Part shown: piece by piece, positions 33,435-42,019 of the stretch
How positions within the stretch are numbered: the first letter of the stretch is position 1
How the letters are laid out: each line of letters starts with the position of its first letter
DNA from: Roseomonas populi
Lineage (GTDB): Bacteria > Pseudomonadota > Alphaproteobacteria > Acetobacterales > Acetobacteraceae
Direction: 5' to 3'
Assembly: GCF_024594815.1 (NCBI RefSeq)
Contig: NZ_JANJOU010000011.1
Location: 1 to 64,000 of the forward strand
Length of the DNA: 64,000 bases
The notes under the pieces: model-generated
What the model was told of the DNA's origin: nothing
Database searches by the model: none
Seen by the model: the letters and a program-made list of their open reading frames with translations, nothing else
Translations under genes and position numbers: made by a program

Positions 33435-34424
33435 CTACTCCGCCGCTCGGGACGAGGGATGGGCGCCCGGCGTGCCGGGGCGCGGGGCTTCCAGGAGGAG
33501 GGGCGGGCCGCCGGCGTTCTCCGCGGTGCTGCCATCCGCCGCGGGGGCGGGGGCGGGGCGGCGCACGCGGAGGCGGCGGATGCGGCGCGGATCCGCCTCC
33601 AGGATGCGGAACTCCAGCCCGGAGGAGTGGGAGACCAGCTCGCCGCGCGCCGGCACGCGCCCGGCGAGGGTGAAGACGAGGCCGCCCAGCGTGTCGATGT
33701 CCTGCTGGCGCTCCTCGGCGGTCAGGATCTCGCCGCCCATCCGGGCCTCGAAATCCTCGATCTTCATGCGGGCGTTCACGTCCAGGCTGCCGTCCGGGCG
33801 CTCGACCACCTGGGGCAGGGCTTCCTCGTCGTGCTCGTCGGAGATGTCGCCGACGATGGTCTCGACGAGGTCCTCGATCGTCACCAGCCCGTCGATGCCG
33901 CCGTACTCGTCCACCACCAGGGCCATGTGGGTCCGGGCTTCCCGCATCTGCAGCAGCAGGTCCAGCACGGGCACCTGCGGCACCACGAAGAGGAGGGGGC
34001 GCAGCGCCGCGTCCAGGGAGAAGGGCTCCTCGTCCCGGCCCACGGCGGCGAAGACGTCCTTGATGTGGACCATGCCCCGGATGTCGTCGAGGTTGCCGTT
34101 GTAGACGGGGAAGCGGCTGTGGCCCTCGCGCTGGATCAGCCGGATGGACTCGTCCAGCGTGAGGTCGCAGGGCATGCCGATGATGTCGGCGCGGGGCACC
34201 ATCACGTCCACCGCGGTCTTGTTCCGGAGCTTCAGGACGTTGCCGAGGATGACGCGCTCGTTCGCGTCCAGCGCGTCCGCCTCGGGCTCCTCGCCCTCCT
34301 CGCGCTCGGACTCGACGAGGGCTTCCACCTGGTCGCGCACGCTCTCGGCCTCGCGCCGGCGGAGCAGGCCCTGGAACTTCCAGAGGAGGCCGCTGCGGTC
34401 GATCGAGTTGCTGCGGTCGCTCAT
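33435..34424 (-). CDS. corC: CorC/HlyC-family CBS-domain protein
   Basis: Protein of 329 residues with two CBS domains and a C-terminal CorC/HlyC domain. The CBS pair starts TAVDVMVPRADIIGMP and includes HSRFPVYNGNLDDIRGMVHI, then MALVVDEYGGIDGLVTIEDLVETIVGDI is split by the second CBS motif. The transporter-associated domain (about 205-290) contains DTLGGLVFTLAGRVPARGE. The C-terminal 30 residues are Pro/Ala-rich. Relatives bind adenosine nucleotides and are linked to magnesium efflux. The ATG overlaps the ybeY stop by 4 bp, confirming the operon. Confidence 0.9.
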   Translation of the reverse strand: MSDRSNSIDRSGLLWKFQGLLRRREAESVRDQVEALVESEREEGEEPEADALDANERVILGNVLKLRNKTAVDVMVPRADIIGMPCDLTLDESIRLIQREGHSRFPVYNGNLDDIRGMVHIKDVFAAVGRDEEPFSLDAALRPLLFVVPQVPVLDLLLQMREARTHMALVVDEYGGIDGLVTIEDLVETIVGDISDEHDEEALPQVVERPDGSLDVNARMKIEDFEARMGGEILTAEERQQDIDTLGGLVFTLAGRVPARGELVSHSSGLEFRILEADPRRIRRLRVRRPAPAPAADGSTAENAGGPPLLLEAPRPGTPGAHPSSRAAE

Positions 34425-34957
34425 GCCACGCCCCGCCAGGGGTTGGGCAGGGCGAGGCGGCGCATGATCCGCGCCTCCGCCCGCTCCATCCGCCGCGCCT
34501 CGCCGGCGTGCAGGTGGTCGTGGCCCGCCAGGTGCAGCACCCCGTGCGCGACGAGGTGGGACAGGTGGGCCATCACGCTCCGCCCGGCCGCCCGGGCTTC
34601 CCGCCGCACCGTGCCGAGGGCCAGGGCGACGTCTCCGGGCATGCCCGGGTGCAGGGCGGGGAAGGAGAGCACGTTGGTCGGCTTCACCTTGCCGCGGTGG
34701 TCGCCGTTCAGGCGCTTGATGGCCCGGTCGTCGGTCAGCAGGACGGTCACGCCCCCTGGGACGGACCCGTCCTCGCCGGCCTCCTCGAAGGCGGCGGCGG
34801 CGGCGCGGCGCACCACCTCCTCCACCCGCGGCACGGCGGACCGCCAGGCGGGGGCCTCGACCACCACCTCGACCGCATCATCCCATCCGGGGAAGTCTTC
34901 CCCGGAGGTCTCGTCTTCAAGCCCGGCGGGTTCTCCGCCGGGCGGGCGACTGCCCAC
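34421..34957 (-). CDS. ybeY: rRNA maturation endoribonuclease YbeY
   Basis: Metal-dependent RNase of 178 residues that helps 16S rRNA 3' processing. The zinc-binding motif is complete: [11 protein letters not shown] (H-x3-H-x5-H). Upstream is the family motif [19 protein letters not shown], then PTNVLSFP. The GTG start at 34957 sits 8 bp after the phoH stop with GGGAGT upstream; an ATG at 35035 would overlap phoH by 71 bp and add unlike sequence. The N-terminal part to residue 20 is acidic linker. It is fourth-from-last in the operon order miaB-phoH-ybeY-corC-lnt, which is conserved in alphaproteobacteria. Confidence 0.92.
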   Translation of the reverse strand: MGSRPPGGEPAGLEDETSGEDFPGWDDAVEVVVEAPAWRSAVPRVEEVVRRAAAAAFEEAGEDGSVPGGVTVLLTDDRAIKRLNGDHRGKVKPTNVLSFPALHPGMPGDVALALGTVRREARAAGRSVMAHLSHLVAHGVLHLAGHDHLHAGEARRMERAEARIMRRLALPNPWRGVA

Positions 34958-34964
34958 CTCTGCC

Positions 34965-36047
34965 TTACTCCCTCGTTCTGCTGCGGACCGGGCTGCGCCC
35001 GTCGGACACGGTGCCGGCCGCCTCGGCCCGGCCATAGGCCGAGACGATGCGCCCGACCAGGGGGTGGCGCACCACGTCCGCCTCGGCGAAGCGGGTGATG
35101 CCGATGCCCTCCACGCCGTCGAGGATGGAGAGGGCCTCCACCAGCCCGGACTTCTGGCCGGGCGGCAGGTCCACCTGGGTGGGGTCGCCGGTCACCACCA
35201 TGCGCGAGCCCTCGCCCATGCGGGTGAGGAACATCTTCATCTGCGCGGGGGTGGTGTTCTGCGCCTCGTCCAGGATGGCGTAGGCATGGGCGAGCGTGCG
35301 GCCGCGCATGAAGGCCAGGGGCGCGATCTCGATCTCGCCCGAGACGATGCGGCGGGCCACCTGGTCGGCCGGCATCATGTCGTGCAGCGCGTCGTAGAGC
35401 GGGCGGAGATAGGGATCGACCTTCTCCTTCATGTCGCCGGGCAGGAAGCCCAGCCGCTCACCCGCCTCGACCGCGGGGCGGGAGAGGATGATGCGGTCCA
35501 CCCGGTTGGCCATGAGCAGGGCGACGCCCTGGGCGACCGCGAGGTAGGTCTTGCCCGTGCCGGCCGGGCCGACGCCGAAGACCATCTCATGCCGCTGGAG
35601 CATGTCCATGTAGCCGGCCTGGGTGCGGCTGCGCGGCGCGATGGCGCCCTTGCGCGTGCGGATGGCCGGCATGTCGGCCAGCGGGAGGCGCGGGTCCTCC
35701 ACCGGGCCGTCCGCCATGCGCAGCGCGGCTTCCACATCGGCCATGCCGGTCGGTTCCCCCTTCTGCAGGCGCTGCCACAGGGCGCGGAGCACCGATTCGG
35801 CCAGGCCTGTCCCGTCCTCGCCGCCGCTGACCGTCACGCGCCCGCCTCGGGACGCGATCCGGACACCCAATCGCTGCTCGATCCGCGCCAGGTGCCGGTC
35901 GTGTTCCCCATAGAGCATCGGCAACAGCGCGTTGTCGTCGAAGTTCAGGGTCACCGTCCGCTGCGTGACCGGCCGGAAGCCGGGGCGCAGGGCGCTGGGA
36001 TCGGACCGGAGGGTGATCCCCCCGGCGGGGGCGGCGATTTGGGTCAA
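34965..36047 (-). CDS. phoH: PhoH-like ATPase
   Basis: PhoH-family P-loop ATPase of 360 residues. Walker A is [13 protein letters not shown], Walker B is [20 protein letters not shown], and sensor sequence [13 protein letters not shown] follows. The N-terminal part has the family's [21 protein letters not shown] and a KH-like region. The start is taken as TTG 36047, which overlaps the miaB stop (TTGA) and begins [10 protein letters not shown], the usual N-terminus of this protein in related genera. A GTG at 35969 is the alternative. The cellular role is poorly known; it co-occurs with ybeY and probably acts in RNA metabolism. Confidence 0.88.
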   Translation of the reverse strand: MTQIAAPAGGITLRSDPSALRPGFRPVTQRTVTLNFDDNALLPMLYGEHDRHLARIEQRLGVRIASRGGRVTVSGGEDGTGLAESVLRALWQRLQKGEPTGMADVEAALRMADGPVEDPRLPLADMPAIRTRKGAIAPRSRTQAGYMDMLQRHEMVFGVGPAGTGKTYLAVAQGVALLMANRVDRIILSRPAVEAGERLGFLPGDMKEKVDPYLRPLYDALHDMMPADQVARRIVSGEIEIAPLAFMRGRTLAHAYAILDEAQNTTPAQMKMFLTRMGEGSRMVVTGDPTQVDLPPGQKSGLVEALSILDGVEGIGITRFAEADVVRHPLVGRIVSAYGRAEAAGTVSDGRSPVRSRTRE

Positions 36048-37459
36048 GCGGCGGCGGACTCCTCGGGCAGCACCATGGTTGCGGAGAGGGAATTGGGGTG
36101 GGTGGCCCGCAATTGCATCGGGACCACCGCACCGACCGGGGCCGCGCCGGCCGCATGGACCGGCTGGAGCCACGGGGAGCGGCCCGCCACCTGGCCGGGG
36201 TGGCGCCCCGTGCCGGTGACGAGCACATCCACCACGCGCCCGACGCAGGCGCGGTTGAAGTCGTCCTGCTGCTGCCGCAGCAGGGCCTGGAGGGCCTGGA
36301 GGCGGGTGTCCTTCTCCGCCTCCGGCACCGGGAAGGGCTGGCCGGCGGCGGGGGTGCCGGGGCGGGCCGAGTACTTGAAGGAGTAGGCGCCGGCGAAGCC
36401 CACGCGCTCCACCAGGCGCATCGTGTCCTCAAACTCCTTCGCCGTCTCGCCGGGATGGCCGACGATGAAGTCGGAGGTGAGGGCGATGTCCGGGCGGGCT
36501 TCCCGCAGGCGGTCCGCCAGGCGGAGGTAGAGGTCCGCCTTGTGGCCCCGGTTCATGGCGGCCAGCACGCGGTCCGATCCGCTCTGCACGGGGAGGTGCA
36601 GGTAGGGCATCAGGGACGGGATCTCGCCGTGGGCGGCGATGAGGTCGTCATCCATGTCGCGCGGGTGGCTCGTCGTGTAGCGCAGGCGGGCAACGCCGGG
36701 GATTTCGGCCAGTTCCCGCAGCAGCCGCGCGAGGCGCCAGGTGTTGCCATGGGTGTTGCCGCCGGGAGACTCGCCCGAAACCGTCCTCGGGGCCTCCCCG
36801 GCCCAGGCGTTCACGTTCTGCCCGAGCAGCGCGATCTCCCGCGCGCCGTTGGCCGCGAGCTGCCGCGCCTCCGCGATGATGGCGGCGGCGGGGCGGGAGA
36901 ACTCGGCGCCGCGGGTGTAGGGCACCACGCAGAAGGAGCAGAACTTGTCGCAGCCCTCCTGGATCGTCAGGAAGGCAACGGGGCCCCCGTTGCCGCGGGC
37001 CTCCGGCAGGTGGTCGAACTTGTCCTCGGCGGGGAAGTCCGTCTCGATCACGGCGCCGGCGGCGCGGCTGGCGCGGGCCACCATCTCCGGCAGGCGGTGA
37101 TAGGTCTGGGGGCCGAGCACGATGTCCACCCAGGGGGCGCGGGCGGTAATCTCCGCGCCTTCCGCCTGGGCGACGCAGCCGGCGACGGCGATGATGGTGT
37201 CCTTGCCCTCGGCCTGGCGCTCGTTCTTCGTCAGGCGCAGGCGGCCGAGGTCGGAGAAGACCTTCTCGCTCGCCTTCTCCCGGATGTGGCAGGTGTTGAG
37301 GATGACCATGTCGGCCTCCTCTGCGCTCTCTGTCGGCGCGTAGCCCAGGGGGGCGAGGATGTCGGCCATCCGCCCGCTGTCGTACACGTTCATCTGGCAG
37401 CCCCAGGTACGGATCAGGAGCTTGCGGGTGTTGGGCCGAACCGGGCCGTTGGTGCTCAT
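36044..37459 (-). CDS. miaB: tRNA-2-methylthio-N6-dimethylallyladenosine synthase MiaB
   Basis: Radical-SAM methylthiotransferase of 471 residues that modifies A37 of tRNAs reading UNN codons. The N-terminal UPF0004 domain carries three cluster cysteines, in [21 protein letters not shown] and VAGCVAQ. The radical-SAM motif is CDKFCSFC, followed by VVPYTRG. A C-terminal TRAM domain includes RVVDVLVTG and ends [14 protein letters not shown]. The ATG at 37459 is chosen over an upstream TTG. A small hairpin, tcttgc-gaga-gcaaga (37488-37503), lies in the leader. The gene opens the operon with phoH, ybeY, corC and lnt. Confidence 0.94.
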   Translation of the reverse strand: MSTNGPVRPNTRKLLIRTWGCQMNVYDSGRMADILAPLGYAPTESAEEADMVILNTCHIREKASEKVFSDLGRLRLTKNERQAEGKDTIIAVAGCVAQAEGAEITARAPWVDIVLGPQTYHRLPEMVARASRAAGAVIETDFPAEDKFDHLPEARGNGGPVAFLTIQEGCDKFCSFCVVPYTRGAEFSRPAAAIIAEARQLAANGAREIALLGQNVNAWAGEAPRTVSGESPGGNTHGNTWRLARLLRELAEIPGVARLRYTTSHPRDMDDDLIAAHGEIPSLMPYLHLPVQSGSDRVLAAMNRGHKADLYLRLADRLREARPDIALTSDFIVGHPGETAKEFEDTMRLVERVGFAGAYSFKYSARPGTPAAGQPFPVPEAEKDTRLQALQALLRQQQDDFNRACVGRVVDVLVTGTGRHPGQVAGRSPWLQPVHAAGAAPVGAVVPMQLRATHPNSLSATMVLPEESAAA

Positions 37460-37630
37460 GCGGAGAAAGACCCTTCCGTTCCCAGGCTCTTGCGAGAGCA
37501 AGATGCCCGAGGCGCGGGGGATGTGCGGCGCGGGGCCTTCCAGGTCAAGAAAAGTCCCGGCGCGGCATGAGAGGCGCGTCCATGGTGGGAGCCTCGCGGA
37601 TCGGTACGATTCCGGTCAAGCAAAGAACCA

Positions 37631-38560
37631 TCAGGCCGGGACGGGCCAGCGGGCGGGCAGGGGCACCGGGGCGCGGTTCTGGCGCAGCACCGCCGCCCCT
37701 TCGGCCACCGTCGCCTCCATGGCGGCGGAGAGCGCCTTGCGGTTGGGGTTGGGGCCGGGTTCCAGCGGAGCGTGCAGCAGCACCGTGGCGCGCAGCCCGG
37801 CGTGGCGGCACAGGTTCCAGGCATGCGGGCCGATGGACATGTCCCCGTACCAGGCGAAGATCGGCCGGTCCCGCCGGCAGGCCGGCAGGCCGCCGAGCCG
37901 GTCGTAGCCGAGGGAGACGGGCTGGATCACCGCCGCCGCGTCCGCCACCGAGAGGAAGGAGGAGCGGAAGGGCAGGACCCGCGTGCCGTCCGACGAGGTG
38001 CCCTCGGGGAAGAGGACGAGGCTGTCCCCGCCCGCGAGGCGGTCGCGCATCTCCTTGGCCTCGTTCCCCGTGCGCCCGCGGGCGCGGGAGACGAAGACGG
38101 TGCGGCCGAGGCGGGCGACGAGGCCGATCAGCGGCCAGCGCCCCACCTCGGCCTTGGAGACGAAGGCGGCGTCCAGCGTGGCGCCGAGGACCACGATGTC
38201 GAGCCAGGAGGAATGGTTGGCGAGGTAGAGGGTGCGCGGGGCGCCCCGGCGCTGCCCCACGACCTGGATGCGGATGCCCAGGAGGAAGGCCACCACCCGC
38301 CAGTAGAGGCGGGCGAACCGCACCTTGCCGCGCCCGGGCAGGGCCAGCAGCACGGCCTGGACGGGCATGGCGGCCAGGGTCCAGAGCGCGGTGGTGACGA
38401 TCCGGCGCACGGCGCGGAAGCGCCCGCCAAGGGAGCGATCCCCCATCACGTCGAAGAGGCGGCCGCCCGGCACGACGCGGCGATAGCGCAGGGGCGCGCG
38501 GCGGCGCAGGCGGCTCGGGGCGGCGAGGGCCTCGGCAGGGTCGCGGGTGGCGGCGTCCAT
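37631..38560 (-). CDS. 1-acyl-glycerol-3-phosphate acyltransferase (PlsC-like)
   Basis: Acyltransferase of 309 residues. The PlsC block I is NHSSWLD (H-x4-D), block II covers GRTVFVSRARGR, block III is FPEGTSS and block IV is VIQPVSLGY. One or two hydrophobic stretches near residues 52-75 and 85-100 anchor it in the membrane. It makes phosphatidic acid, or acylates a related lyso-lipid such as lyso-ornithine lipid (OlsA), since an OlsB-like gene lies 0.7 kb away. Both assignments fit; the sequence alone does not decide. The ATG at 38560 is the only suitable start. It precedes miaB on the same strand but is separated by about 170 bp. Confidence 0.87.
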   Translation of the reverse strand: MDAATRDPAEALAAPSRLRRRAPLRYRRVVPGGRLFDVMGDRSLGGRFRAVRRIVTTALWTLAAMPVQAVLLALPGRGKVRFARLYWRVVAFLLGIRIQVVGQRRGAPRTLYLANHSSWLDIVVLGATLDAAFVSKAEVGRWPLIGLVARLGRTVFVSRARGRTGNEAKEMRDRLAGGDSLVLFPEGTSSDGTRVLPFRSSFLSVADAAAVIQPVSLGYDRLGGLPACRRDRPIFAWYGDMSIGPHAWNLCRHAGLRATVLLHAPLEPGPNPNRKALSAAMEATVAEGAAVLRQNRAPVPLPARWPVPA

Positions 38561-38712
38561 GCTGGCGGGTTAGCGCGGCGGGGGCAGCCCGTCCATCGCA
38601 GGGCCGGGGCGGGATGATGAATCCGGCGTGACAGGTCCGCCGGTTCGGAAAGGCGGCCCGGCCGGGGCCGGGGCTGGGGCGGGGCCGGGGGCTGGGCGCC
38701 GCCCCCTTCGCG

Positions 38713-39189
38713 TCATGGCGCGACGGCGGCCACCACGTCCACCTCCATCAGCATGCCAGGCCAGGCCAGGCCCGCGACGACCAGGAAGGTGTGCGGCACG
38801 GCCGGCGCGCCCTCCAGCGCCGCGGTCCGGCACTCGCCCATGGCGGGCTGGAAGCGGGCATCGGTGACGTAGGTGGTGGCCTTCACGATGTCCCGCACGC
38901 CCGCGCCCTGCTGGGCCAGGAGCTTCTTGATCTTCTCCCAGGCGTAGCGGCACTGGGCGGCCGCGTCGCCGGGGTGGCGGATGGCGCCCGTTGCCTCGTC
39001 CTCCGAGCCCTGGCCGGAGAGGTAGATGAAGCGCGCCGGGGTCCGCACGGTCACGGCGTCCGCGAAGCGCCCGCTGTTCCAGTTGCCGTTGTCGATCACC
39101 CGGCGCTCGAAGGCCTGCTGGGCCACGGCGGCGCCGGCCGCGAGCAGGAGGAGGGCTGCCGCCGCAAGAAGGGTGCGCTTCGTCGTCAT
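38713..39189 (-). CDS. RidA-family protein with signal peptide
   Basis: YjgF/RidA-fold protein of 158 residues. Residues 1-23 (ending AGAAVAQ) are a clear signal peptide, so it is exported, unlike cytoplasmic RidA. Domain features are FIYLSGQGSEDEATG, DIVKATTYVTDARFQPAMGE and a C-terminal MLMEVDVVAAV strand. The catalytic Arg that anchors the substrate carboxylate in RidA (in the VARLP motif) is replaced: the sequence reads FLVVAGLAWPG. It therefore probably lacks the classical imine-deaminase activity and belongs to a divergent Rid subfamily. Its role is unknown. It is monocistronic. Confidence 0.85.
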   Translation of the reverse strand: MTTKRTLLAAAALLLLAAGAAVAQQAFERRVIDNGNWNSGRFADAVTVRTPARFIYLSGQGSEDEATGAIRHPGDAAAQCRYAWEKIKKLLAQQGAGVRDIVKATTYVTDARFQPAMGECRTAALEGAPAVPHTFLVVAGLAWPGMLMEVDVVAAVAP

Positions 39190-39272
39190 GCTTGGATCCC
39201 GCGATCGCGCGGTGGGCCGCCCAGCGCGCGATCGCGGTTCAGCAACGATTGTGCCAGGACTGCCGGGGCCGG

Positions 39273-40085
39273 CTACTGCTCCCCGGCGCCACTCATCTTG
39301 CGCTCGTAGTGCTTCAGGTACTTGGCGGTGACCAGCTCGGTCTTCACGAGCACGCAGACATCGGTGGTGTTGAACTGCCGGTCCACCACCGCGCCATCGC
39401 CCACGAAGCCGCCGAGGCGGAGGTAGCCCTTCACCAGGGGGGGCAACTCCGCCAGCACCCGCTTCGGGTCGAAGCCCGAGGGGTCCATCCGGTTCATCGG
39501 CACGTAGAGCTCCGGCAGGGCGCGGGGGCGCAGCTCCGGCGGGGCCAGGTGATAGGCGTGGAGATAGGTGAGGGAGGCCGCCATCGCGTCCGGATCCGTG
39601 CCGGGGAGGGAGGCGCAGCCGAACATCAGCGAGATCCGGTGCTGGAAGATGTAGGCGGCGATGCCCTGCCAGAGGAGCTGGAGGGTGCCGCGGGTGCGGT
39701 AGCCCTCGTCCACGCAGGAGCGGCCGAGCTCCAGCAGCCCGTTCCCGAGGTGGAGGATGGGCGTCAGGTCGTACTCGCTGGCGGAGTAGAAGTCGCCCAC
39801 GCGGGCGGCGGCGGGGCGGCGGATGAGGCGGTAGGTGCCCACCACGGCGGCCGCGCCCTCTCCCCGTTCATGGTCGAGCACGAGGAGGTGGTCGGCCACG
39901 GGGTCGTAGGAATCGGCGTCCAGGCGGCTGGCGGCGGTGGCCGCGTCGGGCTTGGCGCCCATCTCTTCGTAGAAGACGCGCCAGCGCAGCGCCTGGGCCG
40001 CCTCGACCTCCGCCGCGCTCTCCGCGATCCGGACGCCCAGGCTGCCGTTGCGGATCTCCCCGAAGCCGGTGGCCGCCTCCGTCAT
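39273..40085 (-). CDS. olsB: Ornithine N-acyltransferase OlsB-like
   Basis: Acyltransferase of 270 residues with a GNAT-type fold used in ornithine-lipid synthesis (3-hydroxyacyl-ACP to ornithine). Motifs include EAAQALRWRVFYEEMG, ADHLLVLD, VVGTYRLIRR, and the conserved LELGRSCVDEGYRTRGTLQ. The downstream MFGCASLPG and ALPPLVKGYLRLGGFVGDGAVVD elements are also typical of OlsB. The ATG overlaps the fur stop by 4 bp, so it is co-transcribed with the Fur-family regulator. This makes lipid synthesis plausibly coupled to metal status, but that is inference. Confidence 0.9.
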   Translation of the reverse strand: MTEAATGFGEIRNGSLGVRIAESAAEVEAAQALRWRVFYEEMGAKPDAATAASRLDADSYDPVADHLLVLDHERGEGAAAVVGTYRLIRRPAAARVGDFYSASEYDLTPILHLGNGLLELGRSCVDEGYRTRGTLQLLWQGIAAYIFQHRISLMFGCASLPGTDPDAMAASLTYLHAYHLAPPELRPRALPELYVPMNRMDPSGFDPKRVLAELPPLVKGYLRLGGFVGDGAVVDRQFNTTDVCVLVKTELVTAKYLKHYERKMSGAGEQ

Positions 40086-40606
40086 TCCCCGTCCTTCTTC
40101 GCGCCGGGCCCGGCGCCTGGCCCGGGGCGGCGGCGGGCGTCCGGCGCGGCATCGGCCTTCTTGCCGAACAGCTCCAGCCGCTGCTGCACGAGGGTGAAGC
40201 CGTAGCGGGCGGCGATCCCCTCCACCAGGCGCTCGAACTCCTCGTCCTCGAACTCGATCACCGTGCCGGTGTCCACGTCGATCAGGTGGTGGTGGTGGCC
40301 GCGATCCGCCGGGTCGTAGCGGGAGCGGCCGCCGCCGAAGTCGCGGCGCTCGAGGATGCCCTTCTCCTCCAGCAGGCGCACCGTGCGGTAGACGGTGGCG
40401 ATGGAGACCTTGCTGTCGAGGGCGATGGCGCGGCGGTAGAGTTCCTCCACGTCCGGGTGGTCCTCGGCCTCGGAGAGGACGCGGGCGATCAGCCGGCGCT
40501 GGCCGGTCATCTTCAGGCCCCGCTCGATGCAGAGGCGCTCGATCCGCGTGGGATCTGCGCCCTTGCCTTGCGGCGCCTTGGCGTGGGTGTGCGTGGCGTG
40601 GTCCAT
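40082..40606 (-). CDS. fur: Fur-family transcriptional regulator
   Basis: Metal-dependent repressor of 174 residues. The winged helix (about 20-95) has KMTGQRRLIARVLSEAEDHP, IATVYRTVRLLEEKGIL and DFGGGRSRYDPADRGHHHHL. The HHHHLID segment and the C-terminal EFEDEEFERL supply metal ligands. It lacks the C-terminal CxxC zinc pair of some Fur proteins, so it is closer to the alphaproteobacterial Fur/Irr-like type. The tail (about 145-174) is Pro/Gly/Ala-rich and disordered. It is transcribed with olsB. Fur and Irr cannot be separated from the sequence alone. Confidence 0.88.
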   Translation of the reverse strand: MDHATHTHAKAPQGKGADPTRIERLCIERGLKMTGQRRLIARVLSEAEDHPDVEELYRRAIALDSKVSIATVYRTVRLLEEKGILERRDFGGGRSRYDPADRGHHHHLIDVDTGTVIEFEDEEFERLVEGIAARYGFTLVQQRLELFGKKADAAPDARRRPGPGAGPGAKKDGE

Positions 40607-40702
40607 GGTCTTCCCGTTCGGGCGGGGAGTATTACCCCGCCGATGGCCCCGGCGCCAAACCGGCCCTCTCGGCCACCCGCGCCGCCGTTTCGCGGGCCGG
40701 CC

Positions 40703-41158
40703 CTATTCCTTCGTGCCGCGGCCGCGCCGGAGGCTGCGCGGGCGGGTGCCCAGACCGATCTTCTTCGCGAGCGAGGAGCGGTGCGAGGCGTAGGCCGGTG
40801 CCACCATGGGGTAGTCCGGCGCAAGTCCCCAACGCTCCCGGTACTGCTCGGGGGTCATGTTGTAGGCGGTCTTGAGGTGGCGTTTCAGCATCTTCAGCTT
40901 CTTGCCGTCCTCGAGGCAGACCAGGTACTCGGGCGTGATGCTCTTCTTCACGGCAACCGCCGGCTCCGGCCGGGTGGCCGGGACCACCTCGGCGGGACGG
41001 CCGAGCCCGGAGAGGGTGCGGTGGACGTTCTCGATCAGGCCGGAGAGCTCGGCCACCGGCACGGGGTTGTTCGAGACGTGTGCCGCCACGATCTGCGCCG
41101 TCAGTCCGAGGACGGTCCCCTCCGCGTTCTCCCGCGTGGCCGCCGTGGTATCCGCCAT
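40703..41158 (-). CDS. MucR/Ros-family zinc-finger regulator
   Basis: Transcriptional regulator of 151 residues in the Ros/MucR family, which controls surface polysaccharides, motility and cell-cycle genes in alphaproteobacteria. The N-terminal helices (LTAQIVAAHVSNNPVPVAEL) mediate oligomerisation. The zinc finger region reads PEYLVCLEDGKKLKMLKRHLK and HLKTAYNMTPEQYRERWGL, as in other MucR proteins; the zinc ligands are Cys and His of this stretch. The C-terminal AYASHRSSLAKKIGLG is characteristic. The gene is divergent from a TusA-like gene across a 134-bp region with two inverted repeats. Confidence 0.92.
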   Translation of the reverse strand: MADTTAATRENAEGTVLGLTAQIVAAHVSNNPVPVAELSGLIENVHRTLSGLGRPAEVVPATRPEPAVAVKKSITPEYLVCLEDGKKLKMLKRHLKTAYNMTPEQYRERWGLAPDYPMVAPAYASHRSSLAKKIGLGTRPRSLRRGRGTKE

Positions 41159-41179
41159 AACGCCTTTCCTCGATGCTGC

Positions 41180-41252
41180 CGGATGTTTCCATCCGATCCG
41201 GTCGGATCAGGGACTTGCAGGAGTCCCGATTCGCGCAAGGATTTACATCCTT
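41180..41252. promoter_or_regulatory. Two inverted repeats in the mucR-tusA-like intergenic region
   Basis: The 134-bp gap between divergent genes holds two short palindromes: cggatg-tttc-catccg (41180-41195) and aaggat-ttac-atcctt (41237-41252). They share the pattern gga-T-rich-tcc and lie 57 bp apart. MucR commonly binds its own promoter at AT-richer sites, so they could be operators for either gene. This is a proposal from sequence only. Confidence 0.35.
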
Positions 41253-41292
41253 TCGAGTACTTGGGACAGATGAAGATCGGAATGCAACCACC

Positions 41293-41565
41293 ATGAGCAA
41301 AGAAATCGTTGCCCCGGACCGCGCAGTCTTTCCTGCGGAGACTTGCCGGATCGACATCACCCGCGACACCTGCCCCATGACCTTCGTCCGCACTCGCCTG
41401 GCGCTGGACCGCATGGCAGCGGGCGAGGTGCTGCTGGTGGTGCTGCGCGGGGAGGAGCCGCGCCGCAACGTGCCGCGCACCGCCGCCGAGCAGGGACACG
41501 CCGTGCTCGGCCTGGCGGAGGAGGCGGACGGCACCGCCCGGCTCTGGATCAGGAAGGGGGGCTGA
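41293..41565 (+). CDS. TusA/SirA-like sulfurtransferase
   Basis: Protein of 90 residues in the TusA family. The conserved Cys27 is in DTCPMTFVRTRLALDRMAAG (the CPxP-type motif, here CPMT), followed by EVLLVVLRGEEPRRNVPRTA and AEQGHAVLG, all family features. TusA proteins relay persulfide sulfur for tRNA thiolation and other uses. Replacement of Pro by Thr in the CPxP motif is a mild departure that occurs in several TusA-like subgroups. The ATG at 41293 starts after an AT-rich region that probably holds the promoter. It is divergent from mucR. Confidence 0.85.
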   Translation: MSKEIVAPDRAVFPAETCRIDITRDTCPMTFVRTRLALDRMAAGEVLLVVLRGEEPRRNVPRTAAEQGHAVLGLAEEADGTARLWIRKGG

Positions 41566-41575
41566 TGCCCCCGCT

Positions 41576-42019
41576 TCAGCCTTCCGGCCCGATCCGCAGC
41601 ACCAGCGCGTCCGTGCCGTCCGCGTAGTAGCGCCGCCGCCGCCCGACCTCGGCCGCCCCGGCCCGGGCATAGAGGGCGCGGGCGGGGCCGTTCGCCTCCG
41701 ACACCTCCAGGAACAGCGCCGACGCGCCGCGCCGCGCGGCCTCCGCCACCGCCGCCTCCAGCAGGCGGGCGCCCAGGCCCTGCCGGCGGGCGGTGGGGCG
41801 CACGGCCAGGGTGAGGATCTCCGCCTCCCCCGCCACGGCGCGGGCCAGGATGAAGCCCGCCCCTTCCGCCAGAAATCCGAAGCCGCCCTCCAGCCGCAGC
41901 ATGGTGGTGATGGCGGTGGCCCCCCACCGCTCGTCGGGCGGGAAGGCCTCGGCGTGCAGGGCGGCGAGGGCCGGGATGTCGGCCTCCGTCGCGGCCGCGA
42001 GGGGGGCAGTCTCAGGCAA
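41576..42019 (-). CDS. rimI: Ribosomal-protein-alanine N-acetyltransferase RimI-like
   Basis: GNAT acetyltransferase of 147 residues. The acetyl-CoA loop reads LAVRPTARRQGLGARLLEAAV (R-x-x-G-x-G/A), followed by the RimI-type LFLEVSEANGPARALYARAG. Its ATG overlaps the tsaB stop by 8 bp; the tsaB-rimI order is common and the pair is translationally coupled. RimI acetylates the N-terminus of ribosomal protein S18. The assignment rests on the tsaB context and motifs; other N-terminal acetylation targets cannot be excluded. Confidence 0.88.
   Translation of the reverse strand: MPETAPLAAATEADIPALAALHAEAFPPDERWGATAITTMLRLEGGFGFLAEGAGFILARAVAGEAEILTLAVRPTARRQGLGARLLEAAVAEAARRGASALFLEVSEANGPARALYARAGAAEVGRRRRYYADGTDALVLRIGPEG

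Noticed and set aside
34958-35035. Longer YbeY start at 35035
   Set aside because: It overlaps phoH by 71 bp and encodes a Pro/Arg-rich extension unlike the family; GTG 34957 is preferred.
33333-36386. 1017-residue plus-strand frame opposite ybeY, phoH and corC
   Set aside because: Antisense to three well-supported genes; sequence is low-complexity with no domain.
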